Part shown: positions 33,095-41,236 of the stretch, in pieces
Layout: each line of letters begins with the position of its first letter
Position numbering within the stretch: the first letter of the stretch is position 1
Assembly: GCA_016866775.1 (NCBI GenBank)
Contig: VGLJ01000005.1
Span: forward strand, 62,001-126,000
From: Candidatus Rokuibacteriota bacterium
Lineage (GTDB): Bacteria; Methylomirabilota; Methylomirabilia; Rokubacteriales; CSP1-6
Direction of reading: 5' to 3'
DNA length: 64,000 nt
Program-made: the position numbers and the translations under genes
The notes under the pieces: model-generated
The model's input: the letters and a program-made list of their open reading frames with translations, nothing else
What the model was told of the DNA's origin: nothing
Database searches by the model: none

Positions 33095-34039
33095 ATGCTG
33101 CGACGGTACCTCGCGAAGCGATTGGTGGTGGCGATCCCGTCGCTGCTGATCGCTTCGCTCATCGTCTTCACGCTGCCGCGGCTCATCCCCGGCGACGTGG
33201 TGGCGATGATGCTCGAGGAGAAGGCGTACGCGAAGGACCTCGAGGAGCTGCGCGCCAAGCTCGGCCTCGACCGGCCGATCTACGTGCAGTACTTCGAGTG
33301 GCTGGGGCGCGCCGTCGCGGGCGATCTGGGCGAGTCGCTGTGGACGCGGCGGCCGGTGCTCGAGGAGATCGGGCAGCGGCTGCCGATCACGCTGGAGCTC
33401 GCGCTGCTCTCGCTCGTGGTCGGGATCCTGATCGCGGTCCCCATCGGCGTGATCGCGGCGGCGCGCCAGGACACCGTGCAGGACTACACGTTCCGCAGCG
33501 CCGCGATCCTCGGATTGTCGGTGCCCGGCTTCTGGCTCGCCACGCTCGTGATCGTGCTGCCCGCCATCTGGTGGGGCTGGCGTCCGCTCACGGGCTACGT
33601 CGAGATCGGCAAGGACGTCGTGGGCCACATCACGCAGATGCTGCTGCCCGCCGTCATCCTCGGCATCGCCTTTGCGGCGGCGATGATGCGGCTCACGCGC
33701 GGGATGCTGCTCGAGGTGCTCCGTCAGGACTACGTGCGCACCGCCTGGTCGAAGGGGCTGCGCGAGCGCGTCATCATCCTCAAGCACGGCCTGCGCAACG
33801 CGATCATCCCGGTCATCACGTACATCGGCACGCAGCTCCCGCAAGTCATCGGCGGCACCGTCGTCATCGAGACCATCTTCGGTCTGCCGGGCATGAGCCG
33901 CTTCCTGTTCGACGCGATCAACCAGCGCGACTATCCGGTGATCCAGGGCGTGAACCTGGTGGTCGTGTCGTTCATCGTCGCGATCAACCTCGTCGTGGAC
34001 GCGCTCTACGCCGTCCTCGATCCTCGCATCCGTTATTAA
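33095..34039 (+). CDS. Dpp/Opp-type ABC permease, first subunit (DppB-like)
   Basis: Six-helix permease of 314 residues: MLRRYLAKRLVVAIPSLLIA at the start, LGLDRPIYVQYFEWLGRAVA in the large first periplasmic loop, the ATPase loop VLRQDYVRTAWSKGLRERVI and the closing NLVVDALYAVLDPRIRY, all characteristic of DppB. ATG lies 4 nt after the binding-protein stop. Confidence 0.88.
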   Translation: MLRRYLAKRLVVAIPSLLIASLIVFTLPRLIPGDVVAMMLEEKAYAKDLEELRAKLGLDRPIYVQYFEWLGRAVAGDLGESLWTRRPVLEEIGQRLPITLELALLSLVVGILIAVPIGVIAAARQDTVQDYTFRSAAILGLSVPGFWLATLVIVLPAIWWGWRPLTGYVEIGKDVVGHITQMLLPAVILGIAFAAAMMRLTRGMLLEVLRQDYVRTAWSKGLRERVIILKHGLRNAIIPVITYIGTQLPQVIGGTVVIETIFGLPGMSRFLFDAINQRDYPVIQGVNLVVVSFIVAINLVVDALYAVLDPRIRY

Positions 34040-34054
34040 CCCCCCAGGTGGATT

Positions 34055-34073
34055 GCGGCGGCGAAGCCGCCGC
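34055..34073. repeat. Hairpin between the two permease genes
   Basis: GCGGCGGC (34055-34062) and GCCGCCGC (34066-34073) pair around a GAA loop, the same triloop as two hairpins near 24670 and 24700. Located just after the first permease stop, possibly tuning relative expression. Confidence 0.55.
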
Positions 34074-34094
34074 GCGAACGTGTGGAGGAATGTG

Positions 34095-35024
34095 GTGGCC
34101 GGTAACGCCGTTGCGCAGGCCGGATCCGCACTCGACAGTCGCCGCGAACTCGCGCGGCGGCCGGAGCGGTCGCGCGGAGCCGCGATCGCGCGGGCGCTGT
34201 GGCTGTTCGCCCGGCGCAAGCCGATCGGGGCGATCAGCGGCCTGATCGTCATCGCGATGCTCGTGATGACGCTGTTCGCGGAGCAGATCGCGCCGTACGG
34301 CTACGACGAGACCATCCGTGGGGCGCGCATGAAGCCCCCGGGCGCCGCGCACTGGCTCGGGACGGACAACCTGAGCCGGGACATCTGGAGCCGCATCGTC
34401 TACGGCGCGCGCGTGTCGATCACCATCGGCTTCGCGACCATCGCGCTCGGGACCGCGGCGGCGGCGGCACTCGGGGTGTCGAGCGGCTACTTCGGCGGCA
34501 AGTACGACCTCGTCGTCCAGCGCATCGTGGATGCGTGGATGTCCTTCCCCTATCTCGTCATCATCCTGTCGGTCATGGCGGTGCTGGGGCCGGGACTCCT
34601 CAACGTCGTGCTCTCGCTGTCGATCATCGTGGCCGCGACGGGCTCGCGCGTCATCCGCGGCGCGACGATCGCCGTCGCGCAGCACGCCTACGTCGAGGCC
34701 GCGCGCGCGATGGGCTGCGGCCACGCGCGCATCGTGCTGCGCCACATCCTCCCGAACGTGGCCGCGACGATCATCATCCTCTCCACCATCGGCCTCGGCG
34801 GCATCATCCTCGCTGAGTCCGCGCTGTCGTTCCTCGGCTTCGGCGTGCCGCCGCCGTATCCGTCGTGGGGCTCGATGCTCTCGGGCTCGGGGCGCACGTA
34901 CATGTATCGCGCGCCGTGGATGGCGGTGTGGCCCGGCGTCGCGATCTCGCTCGCGGTGTTCGCGTTCAACATGCTCGGCGACGCGCTTCGCGACGTGCTC
35001 GACCCGCGTCTGCGAGGGGCTTGA
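34095..35024 (+). CDS. Dpp/Opp-type ABC permease, second subunit (DppC-like)
   Basis: Permease of 309 residues with a basic N-terminal tail, DppC motifs HWLGTDNLSRDIWSRIVYGA, the ATPase loop YVEAARAMGCGHARIVLRHI and SALSFLGFGVPPPYPSWGSM. GTG 34095 is chosen because GGAGG ends 6 nt upstream; an open frame back to 34053 would place the start inside the hairpin. Forms the channel with the preceding subunit. The operon appears to end here. Confidence 0.86.
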   Translation: MAGNAVAQAGSALDSRRELARRPERSRGAAIARALWLFARRKPIGAISGLIVIAMLVMTLFAEQIAPYGYDETIRGARMKPPGAAHWLGTDNLSRDIWSRIVYGARVSITIGFATIALGTAAAAALGVSSGYFGGKYDLVVQRIVDAWMSFPYLVIILSVMAVLGPGLLNVVLSLSIIVAATGSRVIRGATIAVAQHAYVEAARAMGCGHARIVLRHILPNVAATIIILSTIGLGGIILAESALSFLGFGVPPPYPSWGSMLSGSGRTYMYRAPWMAVWPGVAISLAVFAFNMLGDALRDVLDPRLRGA

Positions 35025-35314
35025 CGAGACTCCGCGGCGGGCGTAGAGAGGGGTTGATGGGGGAGAGGCAATCTGTACCGCAGCTCTCCCATCGTGGCCG
35101 AGACTCCGATCCAGGAGGTGTGGATGGAGCAGACGCCACCGGACTCCGAGATCGCGTCGCGCGGCGCTAGCTAGCAGCTCCGGGCGACGCCGTAGGGGTC
35201 GAGTCGTACCAAGAGCCCGGCGCACGCCGGGCCGCGCAGCAGGTGCTGCGCAGTAATAGAGGGGTGGATCGTGGGCGGCGCGCAAGACGCCGCCCACCCC
35301 CCCGAACTGACCGG
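35025..35314. other. Intergenic region with several strong hairpins
   Basis: 290 bases without a convincing gene. GATGGG...CTCTCCCATC-type pairing occurs around 35056-35094, then three consecutive perfect hairpins: GCCCGGC/GCCGGGC (35215-35232), GCGCAGCA/TGCTGCGC (35234-35251) and GTGGGCGGCG/CGCCGCCCAC (35271-35297). This may be the operon terminator followed by a structured RNA, or the remnant of a palindromic element. No T-run follows the last stem. Confidence 0.45.
35271..35297. terminator. Perfect 10-bp-stem hairpin between the Dpp operon and a convergent small gene
   Basis: GTGGGCGGCG and CGCCGCCCAC enclose CGCAAGA. It lies between the plus-strand permease and the minus-strand ORF ending at 35315, so it could end transcription in both directions. 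Confidence 0.45.
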
Positions 35315-35524
35315 TCACTTCTGCCCTTCGATCCTCACGCGCGTCATCGCTGCCTGCAGCAGCCCCGCGTACCAGTCGCACGTCTCGATCACCAGCGCGA
35401 TCGCCATCCCGCGCTGCACCGTGAAGTGATAGACCCTCGGCTCGGCGGGCGCTTCCTTGTCGAAGTCCGGCGCGGGGAGCATGCCTTCGCAAGGTGCAAC
35501 GGGGGTGCCACGCATGCACGCCAT
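35315..35524 (-). CDS. Small hypothetical protein
   Basis: 69 residues from ATG 35524, no recognised family. The second half (VYHFTVQRGMAIALVIETCD and YAGLLQAAMTRVRIEG) reads like a genuine soluble alpha/beta protein, whereas the first 25 residues are less convincing. It is convergent with the Dpp operon and divergent from the C39-like gene. Confidence is limited by its length. Confidence 0.4.
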   Translation of the reverse strand: MACMRGTPVAPCEGMLPAPDFDKEAPAEPRVYHFTVQRGMAIALVIETCDWYAGLLQAAMTRVRIEGQK

Positions 35525-35720
35525 CGGCGGCTTCGTTCCCGTGCAGGATGACGGCCGAGAAGGAAACAGAACGCTGGTTCAGGTCATGGGCGCTCCTTTC
35601 GAAGGTGGACCGGGGAGGTGCAAGCGATGTGCCGCGAGCGCGTGCGTGAAGAACCAGGGACTTCGTGCCGCGCTCATCGACGCGCGTGGTATTTTCTTGC
35701 CGTTATTGGCGAGTTCCTCC

Positions 35721-36737
35721 GTGACTGACCTCTTCGTGGTCCCCGCGCGCCTCGAGACCGGCGCCATCCGCGACGCGATTCCTCCGTCGGTCCTGAGACC
35801 GTTCGACCCCGTGCCCGTGCCGCATCGCGATGGCGACGACGTGATTCTCGATTTCGGTCCATGGACGCCGCGTGCCCCGGCGCGTCACCTGCTGCCTTCG
35901 TTCGCCGCGCTGGTGCCGCGTCCGCCGGCGGTGCGATTCGAGCTCTCGGGCCGACGCGGCGACGCCTGGTCGCCGTGGGTGACGACGGTGACGCTGGGCG
36001 ACGCCGCGTTCAGCGCACTGCCCGCGTTCGCCGACGGGATCACCGTCGACGTCGACGAGATCACCGCCACGCCCCCGCTCGATGCCGTGCGGCTGCGCAT
36101 CCGTGTGCAACGCTCTGACGCGGACGCGCTGAACGTTGCACCGTGGCTCGCGACGATGTCCGCGTGGGACGGGAGTGCGCCGGCGTCCGGGCACGACGCC
36201 GGTTTCGCGGGCCAGGGCGCCACGGCGCGTCTCCGCGTGCCGCCTCGCACGCAGATGAACGAGCCCGCGGCGGTCCGCTTGCACGTCTGCTCGCCGACCA
36301 GCGTCGGGATGGCGCTCGCCTTCCACGGGTGCGACGTGCCGACGATGACACTCGCCGAGGAGATCTTTCACCGCGAGACCAATCGCTACGGGATCTGGCC
36401 GGCGGCGGTGCGCGCGGCCGCCGCGCATGGTGTGCCCGGCTATCTCTTGCGCTTCCCGGACTGGGACACGGCAGCGTGGTGTCTGTCTCACGGGCTCCCG
36501 ATCGTCGCGTCGATCGGGTACGCCGACGGCGAGCTGGCGAACGCGCCGGTCCCGCAGACGACGGGCCACCTGATCGTGATCACCGGCCTCGACGGGAACG
36601 ACGTGCTCGTCAATGATCCCGCCGCGCCGACTGCCGCCGAGGTCCCTCGCCGCTATCGTCGCGCGGACATGACGCGCGCCTGGCTCGAGCGTAACGGCGT
36701 CGGCTACGTGTTCCTGCCGCGACTAGAGGTGCGTTGA
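35721..36737 (+). CDS. C39-like cysteine peptidase domain protein
   Basis: Protein of 338 residues. The C-terminal half resembles the peptidase C39 family: Cys in VRLHVCSPTSVGMALAFHGC, His in TTGHLIVITGLDGNDVLVND, and the following Asp in NDPAAP, a papain-like Cys-His-Asp order. The N-terminal half is beta-rich (VRFELSGRRGDAWSPWVTTV) and may bind carbohydrate or cell wall. No clear signal peptide is seen from GTG 35721; earlier starts at 35586 or 35457 add low-quality sequence. Likely a peptidase or amidase of unknown target. Confidence 0.7.
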   Translation: MTDLFVVPARLETGAIRDAIPPSVLRPFDPVPVPHRDGDDVILDFGPWTPRAPARHLLPSFAALVPRPPAVRFELSGRRGDAWSPWVTTVTLGDAAFSALPAFADGITVDVDEITATPPLDAVRLRIRVQRSDADALNVAPWLATMSAWDGSAPASGHDAGFAGQGATARLRVPPRTQMNEPAAVRLHVCSPTSVGMALAFHGCDVPTMTLAEEIFHRETNRYGIWPAAVRAAAAHGVPGYLLRFPDWDTAAWCLSHGLPIVASIGYADGELANAPVPQTTGHLIVITGLDGNDVLVNDPAAPTAAEVPRRYRRADMTRAWLERNGVGYVFLPRLEVR

Positions 36738-37400
36738 GCGTTCGCGGGCGGGCGGGGTGTCGCGCCGGAGGCGCCGCTCCAGCAATTCGCGCGCGACGCG
36801 GCCGCCGCCGAGGCCGAAGGCGAGCGCGAGCGCGAAGACGAGGCCGCCGAACGTGATGCCGAAGGCCACCAGCACCATCTCCTTGCCGATGCCGAGGTGC
36901 GTGAGCGCGGTCGCGGCGGCGAAGAGCAGCACGCCCCAGTGCACCGCGCGCGCGCGCAGCCGCGCCTCGGGGAAGCCGCGGTTCACGGCGGCGATCAGGA
37001 GGCCTGGCTCAGGAAGTTGGCGACCAGCCATCCGACGATGAGGATGAGCACCGCGGCGAAGAGCGGCGGCACGAACGCGAGGAGGAAGGCGCTCGCGCCG
37101 CCGAACCCGAGCGAGTCGATACCGAGGCTCGCGAAGACCACGAAGGTCGTCCAGAAGAAGATGAGGCCGAGGACGTCCGACGGCGCGCGGAGGACGCCGG
37201 CGCCGCGGAGCGACGCGCCAAGCCCGAGGCGCTCGACGTGCCGGTCGAAACCGATCGCGTGCACGAGACGGCTGACGATGACGCGCAGGAGGCCGCCGAG
37301 GAGCAGGCCCAGCGCCACCAGCGTGATCATGATGAGCACGGTGGGCGCGACGACGGCCAGACGCTCACCCAGCGCCCCGAGCGCGCCCCACCTGCCTTCT
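36723..37400 (-). pseudogene. Mechanosensitive-channel-like TM-helix protein, frameshifted
   Basis: Two minus-strand frames together encode one membrane protein with conserved TM-helix repeats: upstream part APTVLIMITLVALGLLLGGL ... AAVLILIVGWLVANFLSQA, then a stop at 36995; downstream part LLIAAVNRGFPEARLRARAV ... MVLVAFGITFGGLVFALALA to 36723. Continuity requires one extra base around 37003 (CAGGCCTCCTG would be CAGGCNCTCCTG). No good start codon is found for the first frame either, so its left limit is approximate. Either a recent pseudogene or a one-base assembly error. Confidence 0.65.
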
Positions 37401-37449
37401 CCCCATCGGCTTCCCGTCGGCGAACTCCTTGTCCAGCGTACACCCGGGG

Positions 37450-37455
37450 TACAAT
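37450..37455 (+). promoter_or_regulatory. -10 box of the lipoprotein gene
   Basis: TACAAT ends 10 nt before the ATG at 37466; TTGTCC lies about 15 bp upstream as a possible weak -35. Confidence 0.4.
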
Positions 37456-37465
37456 CGCGCCCGTC

Positions 37466-37729
37466 ATGCGACGGACCGCCCTCCTCCTGACCGTGTTCTC
37501 CGGTCTCGCGATCGCGGGCTGCGGCGCCACCGACGACCGCGAGTGGATGAAGGTGGGCACACATTATACGAAGACGGATTTCCAGCGCGATCACAGGGAG
37601 TGCTCGCGCAAGGGTGACCTGGACGAGGCCTGCATGCGCCAGCGCGGCTGGGTCGCCGTCAACCCGTCGAAGTCCGAGCCGCCGAAGCCCACCGATCCGC
37701 TCGGGCGGTCGCGTGGCGGCCGCTACTAG
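37466..37729 (+). CDS. Small lipoprotein, unknown function
   Basis: 87 residues with a lipoprotein signal peptide MRRTALLLTVFSGLAIAGC (lipobox IAGC, lipidated Cys19). The mature part is short, charged and contains two more cysteines in HRECSRKGDLDEACMRQRGW, which could form a disulfide, and ends in a Pro/Gly/Arg tail. Resembles small periplasmic lipoproteins often found as singletons. No function can be assigned. Confidence 0.7.
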   Translation: MRRTALLLTVFSGLAIAGCGATDDREWMKVGTHYTKTDFQRDHRECSRKGDLDEACMRQRGWVAVNPSKSEPPKPTDPLGRSRGGRY

Positions 37730-37753
37730 CGCCGAGCCCTCCGCGCCGCGCGC

Positions 37754-38755
37754 GTGAACGTCCAGCAGCGCTTCACGGTCCTCCTCGCCCTGCTCCTCGG
37801 CGTCACGGTCTTCGGCACCGTCGGCTACGTCGTCATCGAGGGCTGGTCGGTGTTCGACGCGCTCTACATGACCGTCATCACGCTGGCGTCGGTCGGGTAT
37901 GGCGAGACCAATCCGCTGACCACTCCGGGCCGCGCGTTCACGATCGTCCTGATCGTCGGCGGCCTCGGGGTCGTTGCCTACGGACTCTCGACGATGACCG
38001 CGCTCATCGTCGAGGGCAATCTTTCGCACCTCTGGGAGAAGCGACGCATGGAGCGACAGATCCACGAGCTCCGGGACCACATCGTCGTGTGCGGCGGTGG
38101 CGAGACGGGGCGGCACATCGTTCGGGAGCTCGCCGCCACCCATACGCCCTTCGTGTGCGTCGAGCTCGACGCCGCGCACGGCGAAGCGCTGCGCCGCGCG
38201 ATCCCCAACGTTCCCTGCGTCGCGGGCGACGCGACGGAGTCCGACGTGCTGCGTGCCGCCGGCGTCGAGCGCGCGCGCGGGCTGATCCTCACCATGCCGG
38301 CCGACAAGGACAACCTCTTCGCGCTGCTCACGGCACGCGAGCTCAATCCGGGACTGCGGATCGTCACCCGCGTGTCGACGGACGAGGCGCGCGCGCGTCT
38401 GCTGAAGGCCGGCGCGGACGCCGTCGTCTCCAACAAGGCGATCGGCGCGCTGCGGCTCGCGTCGGAGATGCTGCGGCCGCACGTCGTCAGCGTGCTCGAC
38501 GCGATGCTGCGCGAGCCCAGCGACGTGCGCGTGCAGGAGATTCCGGTCGGCCCGTCCGCGGCGGGCACGTCGCTCGCGCGCCTGAACCTGCAGGAGCGGG
38601 CCGGGGTGATCGTGTTCGCGATGCGCGAGGGCGCCACCGGCCGTCACGTGTTCAATCCCGCCGCCGACCGCCCGCTCTCGGCCGGCGACGTGCTCATCGC
38701 GTGCGCCGACGCGCCGCAGCTGGCGACCGCGCGGCGCATCACCATGGAGGGTTGA
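37754..38755 (+). CDS. Potassium channel with TrkA (RCK) domains
   Basis: Two-helix channel of 333 residues: helix at about 8-30, pore with selectivity filter TLASVGYGE, second helix about 65-85, then a TrkA-N domain starting HIVVCGGGETGRHIVRELAA and a TrkA-C domain from about residue 245. Similar to MthK/Kch-type ligand-gated K+ channels, whose cytoplasmic ring binds Ca2+ or nucleotides. GTG start at 37754. Confidence 0.87.
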   Translation: MNVQQRFTVLLALLLGVTVFGTVGYVVIEGWSVFDALYMTVITLASVGYGETNPLTTPGRAFTIVLIVGGLGVVAYGLSTMTALIVEGNLSHLWEKRRMERQIHELRDHIVVCGGGETGRHIVRELAATHTPFVCVELDAAHGEALRRAIPNVPCVAGDATESDVLRAAGVERARGLILTMPADKDNLFALLTARELNPGLRIVTRVSTDEARARLLKAGADAVVSNKAIGALRLASEMLRPHVVSVLDAMLREPSDVRVQEIPVGPSAAGTSLARLNLQERAGVIVFAMREGATGRHVFNPAADRPLSAGDVLIACADAPQLATARRITMEG

Positions 38756-38756
38756 G

Positions 38757-39692
38757 ATGAAGTTCGCGCTGTTCGTCGGACTCGGGGGAACGACGTGGGA
38801 CGGTGTCTCGAGCCTCACGCGCCACGCCGAGGCGACGGGCTGGGACGCCGCGTGTCTCACCGATCACTTCATGCCGAACACGCCGGAAGCGGCCGGCGAC
38901 AACCTCGAATGCCTCGGGACGCTGGCGGCGCTCGCCGCCGTGGTGCCGCGGATTCGGCTCGGCAGCATCGTGCTCGGAAACACGTACCGTCATCCCGCCG
39001 TGCTCGCCAAGACGCTCACCACCATCGACGTCATCTCCGGCGGGCGCCTCGTGGCGGGCCTCGGCGGCGCGTGGCAACAGAACGAGCACCAGAAGTACGG
39101 GATCCCGTTCTACACGGTCGGCGAGCGGCTCGCGCGCCTCGACGAGGCCTGCCAGGTGCTGAAGGCGCTGTGGACGCAGGACCGGGCGAACTTCAAGGGA
39201 CGCTTCTACCAGCTCGACGACGCCCCGGCGAGTCCCAAGCCCGTGCAGAAGCCGCATCCCGAGCTGCTGATCGGCGGCGGGGGCGAGAAGGTCACGATGA
39301 AGATCGCGGCGAAGTACGCGGACCACTGGAACACGTGGGGCGGCCCGCGCATCCTGCGGCACAAGAGCGCGATCCTCGACCAGCACTGCGCGGCGGTGGG
39401 GCGCGATCCAAAGCAGGTCCTCCGCTCGGCCGTCATGCCGCTCGTCATCAGCGACGACAGGGCCGACGTCGAGAAGGTGCGTCAGGCGTCGATGCGGCGC
39501 ATGGGCTTCGACGAGGCGCGCGCGCAGGACACCATCCTCGGCGGCTCGGTCGCGCAGGTGCAGGACACGCTCGGCGCGATGCGGGAGGCCGGCGTCGGCC
39601 AGCTCTTCGTGCCGACGATGTTCTTCCCGAAGGACCCGCGCCCGCTGCTCGACAGGTTCATGAGCGACGTGGCGCCCGCGCTCCGGCGCTAG
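38757..39692 (+). CDS. LLM-class F420-dependent oxidoreductase
   Basis: Luciferase-like TIM barrel of 311 residues. MKFALFVGLGGTTWDG opens the barrel, CLTDHFMPNTPEAAGDNLEC and IRLGSIVLGNTYRHPAVLAK are the typical cofactor strands, and ISGGRLVAGLGGAWQQNEHQ closes the core. ATG 38757 follows GGAGGG and starts right after the channel stop. The substrate is unknown. Use of F420 rather than FMN is inferred from similarity to actinobacterial members. Confidence 0.8.
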   Translation: MKFALFVGLGGTTWDGVSSLTRHAEATGWDAACLTDHFMPNTPEAAGDNLECLGTLAALAAVVPRIRLGSIVLGNTYRHPAVLAKTLTTIDVISGGRLVAGLGGAWQQNEHQKYGIPFYTVGERLARLDEACQVLKALWTQDRANFKGRFYQLDDAPASPKPVQKPHPELLIGGGGEKVTMKIAAKYADHWNTWGGPRILRHKSAILDQHCAAVGRDPKQVLRSAVMPLVISDDRADVEKVRQASMRRMGFDEARAQDTILGGSVAQVQDTLGAMREAGVGQLFVPTMFFPKDPRPLLDRFMSDVAPALRR

Positions 39693-39693
39693 G

Positions 39694-40185
39694 CTACGCC
39701 TGCCCGGCGATCGCCCGCCGGAGCTGGTCGAGGTGGTTGTCGTCGTGCCAGCACATCAGGCTGAGGAAGTCGTCGAATGTCATGCGGCCGCGCTGCGGAT
39801 GCGTGCCGCCGCGCTTCCACTGCTCGGGCGTCAGCGTCCGGAACGTCTCGAGGCTCTCCGCGCGGCGCGCGCGGAACGCCTCGATGGCTTCGCCGGCGTC
39901 GCAGCGGAGGTATTGCCGGTCGACCGCGATGCGGTCGGTGTCGATCGGCAGCAGCTTCACGTCCTCCATCGCGAGGAACATCTGGAAGCGGCCGCCGAAC
40001 GACTCCTCGGCGTCGCGCAGGTGGCAGATGACCTCCACGCCCGCCCAGTTCTTCGCGTCCGGCCGCTTCGCGAGCACGGCGGCTGACTGGCCGCGGATCG
40101 CCGCGGCGAGCTCGTCGGGCGCGCGCTCCAGACGCTTCAGGCGGTCTGTGACCGGCTGCTTCGCGTACTCCTCCATGGTCGGCAT
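39694..40185 (-). CDS. DinB-family protein
   Basis: Four-helix-bundle protein of 163 residues. Metal-binding histidines of DinB/YfiT proteins appear in VICHLRDAEESFGGRF and LMCWHDDNHLDQLRRAI. Such proteins may be thiol-dependent transferases. AAGGAG precedes ATG 40185, directly after element R4. Its sequence is closely related to the C-terminal half of the next gene (shared WHDDNHLDQLRRA), so the two are tandem paralogues. Confidence 0.82.
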   Translation of the reverse strand: MPTMEEYAKQPVTDRLKRLERAPDELAAAIRGQSAAVLAKRPDAKNWAGVEVICHLRDAEESFGGRFQMFLAMEDVKLLPIDTDRIAVDRQYLRCDAGEAIEAFRARRAESLETFRTLTPEQWKRGGTHPQRGRMTFDDFLSLMCWHDDNHLDQLRRAIAGQA

Positions 40186-40197
40186 CACGGGTCTCCT

Positions 40198-40237
40198 TGA
40201 ACATGGGGGCCCCACAACTCAGGACCCCCAATCCCCC
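40198..40237 (-). repeat. G-rich hairpin element, copy R4
   Basis: Minus-strand sequence differs from copy R3 at two of 40 positions. It supplies the TGA stop (40219-40221) and last residues of the upstream fusion gene and ends 4 nt from the AAGGAG of the downstream DinB gene. Confidence 0.85.
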
Positions 40238-41235
40238 TTCAACGCACGGCGGAGCTGATCCAGGTGGTTGTCATCGTGCCACGCCATCAGGCTCAGCAGG
40301 CGATCGATGCTCACGCGGCCCATGCGCGCGTGGCGGCCGCTCTCTTCCCACTGCTTCGGCGTCAACGCGCGAAGCAGCGCGAGCGTCTCGTCACGGCGCC
40401 GCCCGAAGGCGTCCCACGCCGCGCCGGCGTGCTGGCGCGCGTACTGCCGGTCCACCGCCCAGCGCGCGACCGTGCCCGCTTCGACGAGGACCGGATCGTC
40501 GTTGAACAGGATCAGCGCCATCCATCCCCCGAGATGCTCCTCCGCGTCCCGGGCGTGGCACATCACTTCCTTGGCGGACCACGCCTCGGGCGCGGGCCGG
40601 CGTGACAACGCGGCGTCGCTCTGGCCGCGCATGAGCCGCGCCAGCTCCGTCGGCGTCCGCTCGAGCCGCTCGAGCCGCTCGGCTACGGGAAACGCCGCCC
40701 ACTCGTCCACCGGTCGAACGGCGGACTGCGCTTCGGGACGTGTCGCTTCGGGCACGAGCTGGTAGAAGAGGCTCGACTCGCGCTTGTAGAAGCCCTCGGT
40801 GTGGAACGAGTCGGGGAGCCGGAGCAGCACGTAGTCGATGTGATGGCCGACCTCGTGCAGCAGAGTCCGCATGTAGGTGCGGAACGCGACCACGCGCTTC
40901 TGCTTCGCCGTGCGCATCCAGAGCTGGATCTTCGGCGTCTTGCCGCGTTCCGCGGTGTAGAGCCCGTGCAGCTCGCCCCACTTCGCGTGCGGCCGTGCCG
41001 CGAGCACCTCGACCTTGACGGACGGGATCGCGAGCGCGTCGGTGAGCCCGCGGATGAGGCGGTCGCTGGCGCGCTGCGTGTCGACGCGGTCCTCGGTGCG
41101 CAACGCGGTGTCCAGCGCGCCGACGAGCGGATGGAGATCCGCCGGGCGCGGCAGCCGGACGTCGGTGATGGAGTCGCTCTTGCGGTAGACGGCCTGCTGC
41201 GCGCGAGTCAGCCGCGCGTAGTACGCGAACGGCAT
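40219..41235 (-). CDS. Zinc-metalloprotease-like domain fused to a DinB domain
   Basis: Protein of 338 residues. The N-terminal half has a gluzincin-type motif HEVGHHIDYVLLRLPDSFHT in a helix, preceded by KIQLWMRTAKQKRVVAFRTY, resembling small SprT/WLM-like zinc peptidases. The C-terminal half (from about residue 178) is a DinB bundle with MCHARDAEEHLGGWM and MAWHDDNHLDQLRRAL. I know of no standard protein with this pairing. The DinB half is a near duplicate of the neighbour at 39694, so the fusion probably arose by tandem duplication. The last residues DWGS and the stop come from element R4. Confidence 0.7.
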   Translation of the reverse strand: MPFAYYARLTRAQQAVYRKSDSITDVRLPRPADLHPLVGALDTALRTEDRVDTQRASDRLIRGLTDALAIPSVKVEVLAARPHAKWGELHGLYTAERGKTPKIQLWMRTAKQKRVVAFRTYMRTLLHEVGHHIDYVLLRLPDSFHTEGFYKRESSLFYQLVPEATRPEAQSAVRPVDEWAAFPVAERLERLERTPTELARLMRGQSDAALSRRPAPEAWSAKEVMCHARDAEEHLGGWMALILFNDDPVLVEAGTVARWAVDRQYARQHAGAAWDAFGRRRDETLALLRALTPKQWEESGRHARMGRVSIDRLLSLMAWHDDNHLDQLRRALKGDWGS

Positions 41236-41236
41236 C

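Noticed and set aside
35160-35230. Possible tRNA-like sequence around GGGGTCGAGTCGTACC.
   Set aside because: No T-loop consensus, no acceptor stem pairing and no anticodon arm could be drawn.
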